Shown here piece by piece: positions 53,170 to 61,927 of a DNA stretch of 64,000 nucleotides (positions are counted from its first letter, which is position 1; every line of letters begins with the position of its first letter). The stretch is taken from assembly GCF_006439055.1 (NCBI RefSeq), contig NZ_RCZC01000010.1, forward strand, positions 62,245-126,244, in the 5' to 3' direction. Origin of the DNA: Sphingomonas glacialis. Its GTDB lineage: Bacteria > Pseudomonadota > Alphaproteobacteria > Sphingomonadales > Sphingomonadaceae. Under the pieces are notes generated by a model that did not search any database, was not told the origin of the DNA, and was given only the letters and a program-made list of their open reading frames with translations. The translations under genes and the position numbers were made by a program.

Positions 53170-54039
53170 TCATCGGTCGATATCCACAGGCTTGAGGCCG
53201 ACGCGGCGCATCGCGACGTCGAACGGATCGGGGGGAATGGCGACGAAGCGCAGCCGCTCGCGGCCCAGCGCGAATTCGAGCGCGAGGCGGTATCCCGGCA
53301 GCGGCTGACGCCGCACGATATCGCGCAGCGCGAATGCGAACTGCTTGCGCGGCGAGAGCACGCCGGACTTCAAATGCAGGTGCGCGAGATCGAAGCTCCA
53401 GCCGCCGCGCTGACGACCGCCATGCTTGCGCACGATGCGGTAAAGCCAGCGCTCGAGGCCACCGCTCAACTCGAAATAGGCGCGGTCGATCGTCAGCACG
53501 AGCGCCTGGTCGAGCACGCCGGCATAGAACCAGTCGGGCACGATCAGCTCGATGCCGAGCGGTCGCCCGTGCGCGTCGAGCCGCTCCTTCCACTCGTTGA
53601 TCCAGGAAAAGCGATGACGGCGGCGCTGCAAGGGCTGGCGGATGGTGGTGGCGACGGTGGTCGATTGCAGCCGGTCGAGCGCCGCTTTGAGCCGCTCATA
53701 GTCGCGTAAGCCCACGCCGCGCGAAATGAAGGTCAAGATGGCATGCGGCGTGGTCGCCATAAGCCGCGATGTCGGTCTCCCGCGATCGCGCGCCTCGACG
53801 ATCTGGCTGGCCGCCCAGATCAGGATATCGGCGTCCCAGATCGTCGCCATGCCGTGTTCGGGCGTCGCCTCGACGTTGATCGAGACGTCGCCCAGCTTGA
53901 AGGCGATCGGCTTGACGCGGCGCGACTTGGCGAGGCTGAAGAACGGCCAAGCCATCAGATCCTGCGCATCGCGCGGCGCGAGGTCGCCGGGGATCGCGCG
54001 AAACAGGTCGAGCTGGCCATCGGCGTGGCGCGCGGTCAT
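53170..54039 (-). CDS. repA: replication initiator protein RepA
   Basis: A 289-residue initiator of the RepA family found in alphaproteobacterial plasmids and conjugative elements. FRAIPGDLAPRDAQDLMAWP, ISRGVGLRDYERLKAALDRL and FELSGGLERWLYRIVRKHGG are family stretches; the two winged-helix segments are expected in the centre and C-terminal half. It sits between the excisionase-like gene and the tandem repeats, so replication and partition share one module. Confidence 0.9.
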   Translation of the reverse strand: MTARHADGQLDLFRAIPGDLAPRDAQDLMAWPFFSLAKSRRVKPIAFKLGDVSINVEATPEHGMATIWDADILIWAASQIVEARDRGRPTSRLMATTPHAILTFISRGVGLRDYERLKAALDRLQSTTVATTIRQPLQRRRHRFSWINEWKERLDAHGRPLGIELIVPDWFYAGVLDQALVLTIDRAYFELSGGLERWLYRIVRKHGGRQRGGWSFDLAHLHLKSGVLSPRKQFAFALRDIVRRQPLPGYRLALEFALGRERLRFVAIPPDPFDVAMRRVGLKPVDIDR

Positions 54040-54061
54040 GACCGGTCTTCCGAGGCGACGG

Positions 54062-54343
54062 TCACCGGCGCACCGGCCCGGCGGTCGCCGGCACGTTCTG
54101 GAAGCGGCGTTTGGCTGGATGGATAACGTCGTGCCCGGCGTCGGACGTCGAGCGGCGAATGCCGCGATCGGCCCAGTTGCGCAGATCGTCGAGCGTATAG
54201 ACGATGCGGCCGCCGAGCTTGTGATAGACCGGGCCCGTCCCGTAGCTGCGATGCTTTTCGAGCGTCCGGGCCGATAGACCGAGGATCAGCGCGGCATCCG
54301 GGGTGCGAAGATAGCGTTCGGGCGGCTGGGTGCGTGCAGGCAT
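54062..54343 (-). CDS. helix-turn-helix protein, AlpA/excisionase-like
   Basis: About 93 residues from the ATG at 54343. YLRTPDAALILGLSARTLEK and GGRIVYTLDDLRNWADRG form the small winged helix of MerR/excisionase-type proteins. Such proteins control replication or excision of the element. It precedes repA by 22 bases on the same strand and probably regulates it. Confidence 0.85.
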   Translation of the reverse strand: MPARTQPPERYLRTPDAALILGLSARTLEKHRSYGTGPVYHKLGGRIVYTLDDLRNWADRGIRRSTSDAGHDVIHPAKRRFQNVPATAGPVRR

Positions 54344-54472
54344 GGTCGTCTCCGGGCGGACGATCGGCGGCTTTCGCCAGCTCTGTCCGGTTGCCGGTCG
54401 TTCTGGCGGACATTCGGCGAGGGGAAGGAGCGGCCAAAACGCACCCCCATGAAAATGTCGCAGCCGGGGCAC

Positions 54473-55235
54473 TCACCGCCCGGACAGGAGAGCTCGGTAG
54501 CCGCCTTGCATCAGACCGCGGGCGTCGGCGATCATGCGCTGCGTGCGTCGCCGTTCGCTCGATGCCGTCCAGGCGAGAGCTGGAATATCGGCAAGCCAGG
54601 GATAAAGCAGCGTGGTCGCGACCTCGCGCGTCGAGGCGCCAGCGAGACGCGCGTCCAGAATGTCGAGCAGCAGCACGAGCCGACGATGCTGAAGGCGGGT
54701 CGGGCTGAGCGCGGCCGTGCCGAACAGACGCGGCACGCCCGCTATCAGGCAGCGCGCGGCGTCCGCCGCCGCGACGCGCACCGGGTGACGCGTCGGCGCC
54801 AGCAGGATCACCAGCGCCGCGCCCGGCTCGGTGCCGAGCAGCCAGAGGCGGTTGCGGCAGGACGGCGTGTCGATCACGAGATGGCGGCCGCCAGCGTCGG
54901 TTGCGTCAGCGATCGGCGCTATGGCGGGCGGTAACGGCGCCGCCGCGGCGAAGCCGGGCGGCGCGGAGATGAGCGTGACGACGCTCGCCGCGGTGTCGGC
55001 GCGCCATAGCGCCGGCGCGGCGCGCGGCGGGCGATCGGGATCGAAAGAGACAGGCCAGCCCCCACTGCCGGGCCAGCCCTCCCGTGTCGGAGCTGACGTG
55101 GGGCCGACCGCGCGCGCGCCGTGCGGCGTCCCAGGCCGTACGATAGGCCGGATCGCGTCGCAGGAACTCTTGCGCGAAATCCGCCAGATCATGACTGGCG
55201 TAGCGGTCAGGCCGGCTCGGGCGTGATGGCGGCAC
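54473..55235 (-). pseudogene. DUF2285 protein split by a +1 frameshift
   Basis: The N-terminal DUF6499 part is in one frame (start 55235: SRPDRYASHDLADFAQEFLR, AYRTAWDAARRARGR, ending LARQWGLA). The DUF2285 part continues in the +1 frame (VSFDPDRPPRAAPALWRAD on to LQGGYRALLSGR-like end at 54473). Dropping one T near 55046 would join the two as WGLAVSFDP. This could be a true mutation, a sequencing error or programmed frameshifting. The intact family, about 250 residues with a putative DNA-binding role, is standard next to the HTH and repA genes of these elements. Confidence 0.75.
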
Positions 55236-55581
55236 AGTCGCGATGATCGGGCTCCCGGCCCACTCGGCCTGGCGTCAGGCTGACCGGGTGCCCGAACGGG
55301 CAGAAGACCCGGATTCGGCATGACCATGGCCCGTTCGGGCGGGAGCCGGCGGCAACGCCGCCGCCTGAATTCGGGGTATTGAAGAGCTGCGCGTCCTCCC
55401 ACCCTTCGAAAATCGCGGAGCGTATCCCGCGCGGCTGTACGTTGCGCTGCGGGTCGCTCTCCCCGCGTACGACCAACCAATGGCGCGTCCTTGCGTACAA
55501 TCGGATCTGCACGCTTCCGCAAATACGCCTTTGTCCCATTGCGGAAATCCGTATCTGCGATCTTCCGCAGATGCGAAAAAT
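55236..55581. other. regulatory gap upstream of the DUF2285-repA genes
   Basis: About 350 bases with no supported gene; a minus-strand frame (55207-55539) has no family resemblance. The distal half holds a cluster of inverted TTCCGCA motifs, listed separately, and the region should contain the promoter of the replication genes. Confidence 0.55.
55503..55575. repeat. cluster of inverted TTCCGCA motifs
   Basis: TTCCGCAA at 55515-55522, TTGCGGAA at 55539-55546 and TTCCGCA at 55563-55569 alternate in orientation at 24-base spacing. ATCTGCG (55553-55559) and CGCAGAT (55566-55572) form a further 7-bp inverted repeat. The 24-base period suggests a multi-site protein target such as an operator for the HTH protein or a replication-control site. 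Confidence 0.65.
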
Positions 55582-55610
55582 GGCGCCCCGCCCGGTTTGG
55601 GCGGGGCGCC
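55582..55610 (-). terminator. intrinsic terminator of the DUF736 gene
   Basis: GGCGCCCCGCCC pairs perfectly with GGGCGGGGCGCC around a 5-base loop. On the minus strand the stem is followed by ATTTTTCG, a good T-run. It lies nine bases after the DUF736 stop codon, a textbook intrinsic terminator separating this unit from the replication genes. Confidence 0.88.
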
Positions 55611-55618
55611 GTGTCGGC

Positions 55619-55942
55619 TCAGTCGTTGGTGACGCGACGCCCCCGCGACCAGATCAGCGTGTAGCCCTCGCCGTCCGCGTCATCGAAAAGATTGGCGAAG
55701 ATGGGAGCGGTGAAGCTCGGATCGTCGAGCTTGACCGAGAGATAATCGCGCTGTTCGGCGGAGCGCTTGGCCCAGGCGGCCCCGATCTCGGCGCGGCCGA
55801 CGTAGATGCGGTGGCTGGGGGCAGCGTCGTTGCTGCGGCTTTCCTCCGGCACGATCCGGACGCCCTTGGTCTGGACGCTGAGGGTAACGATCTGGCCCTG
55901 AAATTCCGAGCCGACTTTCTTGAAGCTGCCGATGTTCGCCAT
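55619..55942 (-). CDS. DUF736 protein (second copy)
   Basis: A 107-residue protein of the DUF736 family (MANIGSFKKVGSEFQGQIVT, HRIYVGRAEIGAAWAKRSAE, YLSVKLDDPSFTAPIFANLF). It starts with the family's usual MANIG, unlike the copy at 50666-51001, and is followed by a strong terminator, suggesting it is well expressed on its own. Function unknown. Confidence 0.9.
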   Translation of the reverse strand: MANIGSFKKVGSEFQGQIVTLSVQTKGVRIVPEESRSNDAAPSHRIYVGRAEIGAAWAKRSAEQRDYLSVKLDDPSFTAPIFANLFDDADGEGYTLIWSRGRRVTND

Positions 55943-56379
55943 GATGCTAGTCCTTCGTTTGTCGGGGCCGCCCAATGCGGTCTCGATGGCGTCGAGGAGC
56001 CGGAGGCGAGCGTCGCCGCAGCTCTGCCCGCAGCACAGCGAAGGACCGCGCGACCGCCGCTTTCTTGTCTCGCGAGGAATGGGCTTTAGCCCAGGGGAAG
56101 AAAGGGGCGGGCGCGCGGTTGCGGCTCAGGCGCTCGAGGCGCAGCCGTCCTCCGGCTAGACAGCCATCAACGAGACCTCAGGCGGCCTCGATCCCCAGAA
56201 AGACGGCGCGTTGTGCGACAGCAGATCCGAGAAGGGCCTCGCGGACTGGGGCGACATCACCCTGCCGGCCAGCCGGCGCCCCGAGCGTGACGGACCCGCA
56301 CCATCCGCTCTCCTCCCACCCTCCCCCTCGGGCGGCGCGTGGCGCGGACCGCCTGCTCCGAGCCGATACCCGACAGCGA
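55943..56379. other. gap without a supported gene
   Basis: About 440 bases. Long open frames cross it on both strands because of high GC content, but none shows family resemblance. A minus-strand segment ending SDLLSHNAPSFWGSRPPEVS looks protein-like but is not recognised. It should contain the DUF736 promoter. Confidence 0.45.
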
Positions 56380-56796
56380 TCAGTCTCGAAGCGGGCGGCC
56401 TCCAGGTTCGGCGAACTTTCGCCACGCGATCGATCCTGCGACGAGGGCCGACCCCGCTGCCGCGACGCACCTGGGCGCGCTGCCGACGACTGGCGCGGAC
56501 AGGCCCCAGACCATATGGAAGGCGATCACCGCGACCGGGCCTGCGAACGCGATCAGGATCAGCCCCCGCGCCAGCGGGGTCGAGCTGCGCTCGATTGCGA
56601 CGCGACCGAGCGCGGTCACCGCGAGCGCGACGCCGCCACCGCCAAGGAGCGCTTGCACAAATGAGCCGTCCGCGCCGCGGACGACGAAGAACGCCGCCAG
56701 CCCGGCCAGGAGCGGCAGCGCGTTGAGGGTGACGGTGAACATCAGCCGCATCATATAGAATGCGACGATCATCAGGATCGGTACAGCCAAGAACAC
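56380..56796 (-). CDS. small polytopic membrane protein
   Basis: About 138 residues from the GTG at 56796, preceded by AAGGAGG at six bases. Four hydrophobic helices (FLAVPILMIVAFYMMRLMFT, LLAGLAAFFVV, GGGGVALAVTALGRVAI, LILIAFAGPVAVIAFHMVW). I do not recognise the family. It lies between parB and DUF736 in the conjugative module and may be a module-specific membrane factor. Confidence 0.7.
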   Translation of the reverse strand: MFLAVPILMIVAFYMMRLMFTVTLNALPLLAGLAAFFVVRGADGSFVQALLGGGGVALAVTALGRVAIERSSTPLARGLILIAFAGPVAVIAFHMVWGLSAPVVGSAPRCVAAAGSALVAGSIAWRKFAEPGGRPLRD

Positions 56797-57001
56797 GAGC
56801 GTCCTCCTTACGACCAAGGTCGTCGAACGCGCTCTCCACCGCCACCACAGCGCCAATGTTTTCCTTCTCTACAACATCTTGGCCGCTCGCAAAAGACCCG
56901 CCGATCTTGCGACACGGAACGCTGCAGATACGGACCTACTGATTTCCGGATCGCCGCGCCGCGTGCCGCAGGCGCGCGGCGCGGCCGGATTTCGGCACCA
57001 A

Positions 57002-57027
57002 GAGACGGCGGGCGGACCCGCCGTCTC
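57002..57027 (-). terminator. GC-rich hairpin downstream of parB
   Basis: GAGACGGCGGG pairs perfectly with CCCGCCGTCTC around a 4-base loop, nine bases after the parB stop. The following minus-strand bases begin TTGG, a weak T-run. A second stem (CGCGCCGCG with CGCGGCGCG, about 56956-56984) lies just beyond. Together they probably end parB transcription. Confidence 0.7.
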
Positions 57028-57035
57028 GCATGGGT

Positions 57036-58835
57036 TCAGGCCGCAACCGCCTGCGGCTGTTCGTCGTTGTCGGGTTCGGCACCGCTCGCTTCGTCCTCCG
57101 GCGCGACGGGACCGGGTTCGAGCGCATCCAATGCCGCGATGACCTTGGCATGGGCCGCGACCGTGCCGACGCCACCGCGCGCGGTATAGGCGGACGGCGG
57201 GAAGGTCATCCAGCGCGGCACCCAATGCTCGCGTTTCGCGCGACCGTCGACGCCGCCGAGATGGTCGGCGATGATGCGCCGCAGCGTCTTGCCCTTTTCA
57301 CCCGCGTTGGCATCGGCAACCATCGGCCCCGCGACTTCGGCGACCATGCCGAGCAGCACGTCCCGATCGCGGATCAGGTCGAGCAACGCCGCATCGGCCT
57401 GCCAATAGTGCTCCATCCGCACGCCCAGATGCAGGCCGACCGCTTCGACCGCCGCGCTGCCCGCCGCAAGGCTCTCGCCCATGACGATCGCAACCACATC
57501 GAGCACCGCCGTGTCGGGCAGGTCGAGCAGGCGGAGGAACAGACCTGCCGGGCCGGACGGATCGCCATAACCTCCCACCACATGCGGCTCCTCGGGCGAG
57601 AAGCCGAGAAGACCGAGGACGGGACGCCGCCGTGCGTCGAAATCGGCTTCCCCGCGGGCATTCTCGACGCTCTCCGTCACGGCATCGTTGCGCGCGAGCT
57701 GCGGCTCGGGCCGCACCGCCCACAGAGGCGAGCCAGTGATCGCATGTGCGACCATCAACCGCAGCGCGACGCCGGGCGTGTCGGTCAGCGCGGCGCGCAC
57801 GGCGGCGTGCCGGTGGAGATCGACATAGGTCTGCAAGGTGCTGGTCATTTCCGAACGCGCGGGCTTGGGCGCGACAGCCGCCCCCTCCCCCTTGGCGATC
57901 CGTGCGGCATCCTTGCGGCTGATATAGCCTTCGTGAAACACGACCTCGCCGGTGGAACGGACATCGACATATATGCGTCCGCCTTTGCGCTTGCCCGCCT
58001 TCTCATAGTCCCAAGAGGCGAACTGCTCGGACGGCGGCACGATCACGACATCGCGCCAGCCTGCGTCGCAATAGACGGCACGGCGCGTCTCGATCTCGGC
58101 ATTCTGCGCGCTCCAGAACGCCTCGCTGTCGGCGAAATAGCGCTCCTCGCCGAACAGGTCGGTGACGATCGCATGCGGGTAGGCCTCGACGTCGAACAAG
58201 GCGCGGGAGACGGCGATCGAAGTCCCACCGAACAGCCAGGCCTTCAACTGGTGGCCGACAGGCGCGCGGGCGTCGGGATCGTCGAGCAAGGCCAGCCATG
58301 CCTTTTGCTGGCTTTTGCTGGCAAGCGTCAGATGGCGGACGGTGCCGCGATCGATCTTCTCGGCCGCGTACAGGCTGCGGATGCGCGGCAAGAGGTTGCC
58401 GAGCGCCAGCACGCGCTTGATCGTCAGATCGGGCAGGCCGAAGGTCGTGCCGATCTCGTCGATCGTGCGACCCTCGCGAACCAGCCGCGTGAAGGTTGCC
58501 CACCGGGTCACCTCGTCGGCGTCGAGCCGCGCCATGTTCTCGATCAGCGACGCTTCGATGGCGGCGGCGTCGTCGCCGTTATCGAGGATAGCGCACGGCA
58601 GGGGCTCGGCCTCGCCGCGCTCTTCCGCAACGATCTGCGCCGCATGGAAGCGGCGGCTTCCAGCGACGATCTCGAACGCGTCGGGCGCTCCGTTGGGTCG
58701 GACCAGCAGCGTCTGGAGCACGCCCCGGCTGCGCACGGTCGGCAGGATGTCGGACACGTCCGGGGCTTTCTTCGCGTAGCGCATGTTGGTCCTGCTGACG
58801 GACAGCTTGTCGAGCGCAATAAAATCGAGTTTCAT
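57036..58835 (-). CDS. parB: ParB/RepB/Spo0J-type protein
   Basis: A 599-residue protein with an N-terminal ParB nuclease-like domain (VRSRGVLQTLLVRP, EIVAGSRRFHAAQIVAEERG, SLIENMARLDADEVTRW) and the helix-turn-helix region (TIDEIGTTFGLPDLTIKRVL). A long C-terminal extension (about 250-599) is not typical of chromosomal ParB and matches the large ParB-like proteins of conjugative elements, where a role in partition or transcription is unclear. It is distant from parA, so the pair may not be partners. Confidence 0.87.
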   Translation of the reverse strand: MKLDFIALDKLSVSRTNMRYAKKAPDVSDILPTVRSRGVLQTLLVRPNGAPDAFEIVAGSRRFHAAQIVAEERGEAEPLPCAILDNGDDAAAIEASLIENMARLDADEVTRWATFTRLVREGRTIDEIGTTFGLPDLTIKRVLALGNLLPRIRSLYAAEKIDRGTVRHLTLASKSQQKAWLALLDDPDARAPVGHQLKAWLFGGTSIAVSRALFDVEAYPHAIVTDLFGEERYFADSEAFWSAQNAEIETRRAVYCDAGWRDVVIVPPSEQFASWDYEKAGKRKGGRIYVDVRSTGEVVFHEGYISRKDAARIAKGEGAAVAPKPARSEMTSTLQTYVDLHRHAAVRAALTDTPGVALRLMVAHAITGSPLWAVRPEPQLARNDAVTESVENARGEADFDARRRPVLGLLGFSPEEPHVVGGYGDPSGPAGLFLRLLDLPDTAVLDVVAIVMGESLAAGSAAVEAVGLHLGVRMEHYWQADAALLDLIRDRDVLLGMVAEVAGPMVADANAGEKGKTLRRIIADHLGGVDGRAKREHWVPRWMTFPPSAYTARGGVGTVAAHAKVIAALDALEPGPVAPEDEASGAEPDNDEQPQAVAA

Positions 58836-58924
58836 CGGTCTACTCCTTGTGAGTGCCGGTCCCGTCCTTGTTGATCGCTGGGGTAGCGGGACCGGTTTGG
58901 ATTGCGGCGAAAACGCGCCGCGCG

Positions 58925-59332
58925 TCAGCCGTCCGTGAAATCGGACGAAAGCTCGGGGTCGGGCGCGGGGTTCTCGCGCCTCAGGATGGCTTCGGCCCTC
59001 AGGATCGAACCCGTCACGCTTGCGGCATGCGCCCAGCGCGACAGCGGAAAATCACTGGCGAAACCGATATCCCGCTCGATGGCGAGGCCGAAGGGCAGGC
59101 GGACGCGCGCCAATTCGGACAGGCTGAAATAGCCAAGCTCGGGACAGCCGAAGCCGAGATCGGCAAGGCCAAACAGCACGTCGCCGTCGTCGTCCAGCTC
59201 GGTTGCCAGCCATGTGGCGGGACCAACGGGATTGAACAGTTTGAGGACGGGCGCGGGATCGTATCCGGGCAAGCGCGCGCTCGTCGCATTGGCGCGCAGC
59301 GCCGCGCGCAGCGCAGGGGTCAGCAGCCCCAT
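58925..59332 (-). CDS. DUF2958 protein
   Basis: A 135-residue protein of the DUF2958 family (LKLFNPVGPATWLATELDDD, DVLFGLADLGFGCPELGYFS, LPFGLAIERDIGF). It is a frequent neighbour of ardC and parB in plasmids and ICEs; biochemical role unknown. Same strand as ardC with a 37-base gap, so they probably share a transcript. Confidence 0.9.
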   Translation of the reverse strand: MGLLTPALRAALRANATSARLPGYDPAPVLKLFNPVGPATWLATELDDDGDVLFGLADLGFGCPELGYFSLSELARVRLPFGLAIERDIGFASDFPLSRWAHAASVTGSILRAEAILRRENPAPDPELSSDFTDG

Positions 59333-59369
59333 GGCTGGGGTCCTTTGCTATGGGAGGAAGGCGCGGCGC

Positions 59370-60410
59370 TCACGCCGCCTCGTAAAGCGCGACGCCCGGC
59401 GCAGCGGCTTCGTGATGACGCGCGAGCAGCCACTCGGCGGCCTTGCTCGCGGCACTGGCAGCACGAAAGATCGCGCGCGCATCGCCGCGCAGCACGTCCA
59501 GCCACGAGGCGAGATAATCGGCGTGCCGCACGGTCGGCACGATGCCGAGCGCCGCGCAGAGGAAAGCGGAGCCGAGTTCGGCGACCAATTCCTCGCGGGC
59601 ATAGCCTTCCGATCCGAAGGCATTGGCCAGATCGCGGGCGAGCCGCGTCTTGTGCCCGGTCGCGTGCGTCAGTTCGTGCAAGGCCGTGCGATAGTAATTG
59701 ATCGGCTCGAAAAACGCGGACTGCGGCGGCACCACGACAAGGTCGGGACCGGGCGCGTAGAAGGCGCGCGACCCACCGATCTGAAAAGCGATACCGCTGG
59801 CAGCGATGACCTCCTCGGCAAGCGGCACAGCGCAATCGTCGGGGAGAGGCGCGGGATCGGCCGCCAGCCCCTCGCGCAGGCCTTCGCATTGCGCCACGTT
59901 GAAGACGGTAAAGCGCTTGAGGAAAGCGACCTGCCGGGGCTGACGGGTTTCGCTACCCCGCAGCGAACCCTGACCGCCATCCCCCTCGCCGGTCTCCGCC
60001 GCGCGCGCCTTTTCGCTCTCGGGCGTGAAGCGATCGGCATAGACCACGGTAGTCCCGCGCTCGCCCTTGCGAACGCACCCGCCCGCTTCGAGCGCCTGCC
60101 GGAAGGTCAGCCAGCTCTGCGAGGGATAACCCCGCTCGATGACGGTCGCCCACAGGATCAGAACATTGATGCCGGAATAGGCCCTGCCCGTCAGTGCATT
60201 GCGCGGCATACCGGGCGCGACCGCGCCGCCGACCTTCCACGGCTGGACCCAAGGAAAACGGCCTGCCTCCAGTTCCGCGACGATCCGGCTAGTGACCTCT
60301 CGATAGAGGTCCCCGCGTGGACTGACCGGCTCGGGCGAAGCGACCGCCCCCTGCCCCTTGCTATTTCCCGACCGCCGACCCTTGGCACGCGCTGTGTTGC
60401 TCGACCGCAT
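59370..60410 (-). CDS. ardC: ArdC-family antirestriction protein
   Basis: A 346-residue protein. The N-terminal ssDNA-binding domain (DLYREVTSRIVAELEAGRFP, TGRAYSGINVLILWA) is followed by a zincin-like domain with the zinc motif HELTHATGHKTRL. ArdC protects incoming plasmid DNA against host restriction during conjugation. The ATG at 60410 gives a 25-residue basic tail before the conserved domain. First gene of the leading transcript with DUF2958. Confidence 0.92.
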   Translation of the reverse strand: MRSSNTARAKGRRSGNSKGQGAVASPEPVSPRGDLYREVTSRIVAELEAGRFPWVQPWKVGGAVAPGMPRNALTGRAYSGINVLILWATVIERGYPSQSWLTFRQALEAGGCVRKGERGTTVVYADRFTPESEKARAAETGEGDGGQGSLRGSETRQPRQVAFLKRFTVFNVAQCEGLREGLAADPAPLPDDCAVPLAEEVIAASGIAFQIGGSRAFYAPGPDLVVVPPQSAFFEPINYYRTALHELTHATGHKTRLARDLANAFGSEGYAREELVAELGSAFLCAALGIVPTVRHADYLASWLDVLRGDARAIFRAASAASKAAEWLLARHHEAAAPGVALYEAA

Positions 60411-60975
60411 GGCTCACCTCCAACACCGCCCAAAACCACCATGGCCACCCCCGGAAAGCGGGGGGTGGGCGGCGAGAGCGACTGGAGAGGCCCGCTTGAG
60501 CGGCGGCTGCACCCGTGAGGGGCGAAACGATAGTGGAGCAGTCCGGCAACGCCGGACTTGCGGCCGCCGCGGGCGGGCCTAGCAGGGAGCGCCGACCATC
60601 CCCCGCTTGCTGGGAGTGGCCACACAAAGACGCCGTCGCGCGAGCGCGGCGCCCATATCTCGGACGGCAGTGCCGGCCGGCCCAGCGATCGTTACCGCAT
60701 GGCCGAGACCCGTTAGGGGCTCCGGGGGTGCGCTTTGGCGCAGCCTAGAGCGCGGTCGCGCGTCAGCGCGCAGGGCCCTCGTACCGTTTCCGCCAACGGG
60801 CTTTCTTCGCTTTCAAAACGACTTGATCGCCTGACCCACACGTCATGAGCTTCGCCCATTTAGATTTTGAGGTAATCTCGGCACGGCCCCACGCGACCCG
60901 GTGCGGAAGCGTGGGTAGAAATTAACCCGCGCCGAAGATAGGAACGCCACAATTGCCGATGCCTGGAGAGTGATA
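60411..60975. other. gap between ardC and the mucR-like gene
   Basis: About 565 bases with no supported gene. The region separates the divergent ardC and mucR-like genes and should contain both promoters. Long GC-rich frames on both strands show no homology. Confidence 0.5.
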
Positions 60976-61488
60976 TTGTCCGACGAGAATGCAATCAACG
61001 CGGTTGAACTGGCCACAGACCTCACGATCGCCTGGCTGTCCAATCAGAACAATCGACTGTCGCCTGAAGACGTGCCGGCATTTCTGCGGACGATGCACGC
61101 AACACTCACCGAACTGGCGACCGGCGCGACAGGTCCTGACACTGCCTCCGATCAAGCAGCAGCGGACCCGCAGTACACGCCCGCTGTCACCGCGCGCCGC
61201 TCGCTGTCGTCGAAGGATCACATCCTTTCGATGATCGACGGCAAGCCGTACAAGACGCTCCGCCGACACCTTTCGACGCACGGCATGACGCCGGAGGAAT
61301 ACCGTCAGCGCTACAATCTCAAGGCTGACTATCCGATGGTCGCCGAGAATTACTCGGCCGCGCGTCGCGATATGGCGCTGAAGATTGGCCTGGGCGCGAA
61401 AGGTCGGCAGGCCAAAGCGACCGTCGCCCCCGCGCCCGCCGAAAAGGCGCCGGCAAAGCGCGGACGCAAGCCAGCGCAGCCGGCCTGA
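60976..61488 (+). CDS. MucR/Ros-family transcriptional regulator, zinc-binding Cys replaced
   Basis: About 170 residues from the TTG at 60976, with GGAGAG five bases upstream. The core YKTLRRHLSTHGMTPEEYRQ and RYNLKADYPMVAENYSAARR is diagnostic of MucR/Ros. In zinc-binding members a Cys precedes the DGK motif (ICLEDGK-type); here it reads HILSMIDGKPYK, with Ser in that place. A basic Ala/Pro/Lys tail follows (about 145-170). It probably binds AT-rich DNA and may control the divergent ardC or nearby foreign genes. Confidence 0.87.
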   Translation: MSDENAINAVELATDLTIAWLSNQNNRLSPEDVPAFLRTMHATLTELATGATGPDTASDQAAADPQYTPAVTARRSLSSKDHILSMIDGKPYKTLRRHLSTHGMTPEEYRQRYNLKADYPMVAENYSAARRDMALKIGLGAKGRQAKATVAPAPAEKAPAKRGRKPAQPA

Positions 61489-61692
61489 CGAGAAGCGCGC
61501 GGCGCAGCCTCGTCGGGTGCCCCGCGCCGTCGGCCATAGAAGCCTTCTCCGGCAACCATGCCATACCGGAGGCCGTTACTGTTTCACCCAAACTCGGTCG
61601 CCTACGGCACCATCAAAGCGTGCCGACTTTCATTGGTCAGGTCGGGTTTTAGCTTGCATCTCCCACTGTCGGCACTCCCAAGGCTGAGCTGC

Positions 61693-61927
61693 TGCCGGTC
61701 CCATGGACACCAAGTTAGGCTACTTGAGCTTGCTTCACGAAGTCCATGGGGCTGAGATAGCCCAAGGTCGAGTGCCTGCGTGTGGGATTGTAGAAGCGTT
61801 CGATGTAATCGAACACGTCCTGCCTTGCCTGATTGCGCGTGCGGTAGGTTTTGCGTGCTAGGCGCGTCGCCGCCGACCAGCCCTTCCGTTGTAACGTCGG
61901 CATTGCATTGGGCTCCCGGGAACGCAA
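61693..61927 (-). pseudogene. IS3-family transposase 3' remnant
   Basis: The minus strand encodes the end of an IS3 OrfB: TYRTRNQARQDVFDYIERFY and NPTRRHSTLGYLSPMDFV, then a stop at 61715. Upstream residues (ATRLARKTYRT) break off where the rest of the integrase should be. The bases at about 61693-61714 are probably one end of the former element. Confidence 0.78.

Noticed and set aside
57030..58874. Long plus-strand open frame (614 codons) opposite parB
   Set aside because: Antisense shadow of parB. The minus-strand product has clear ParB motifs; the plus-strand one has low-complexity His/Arg content.
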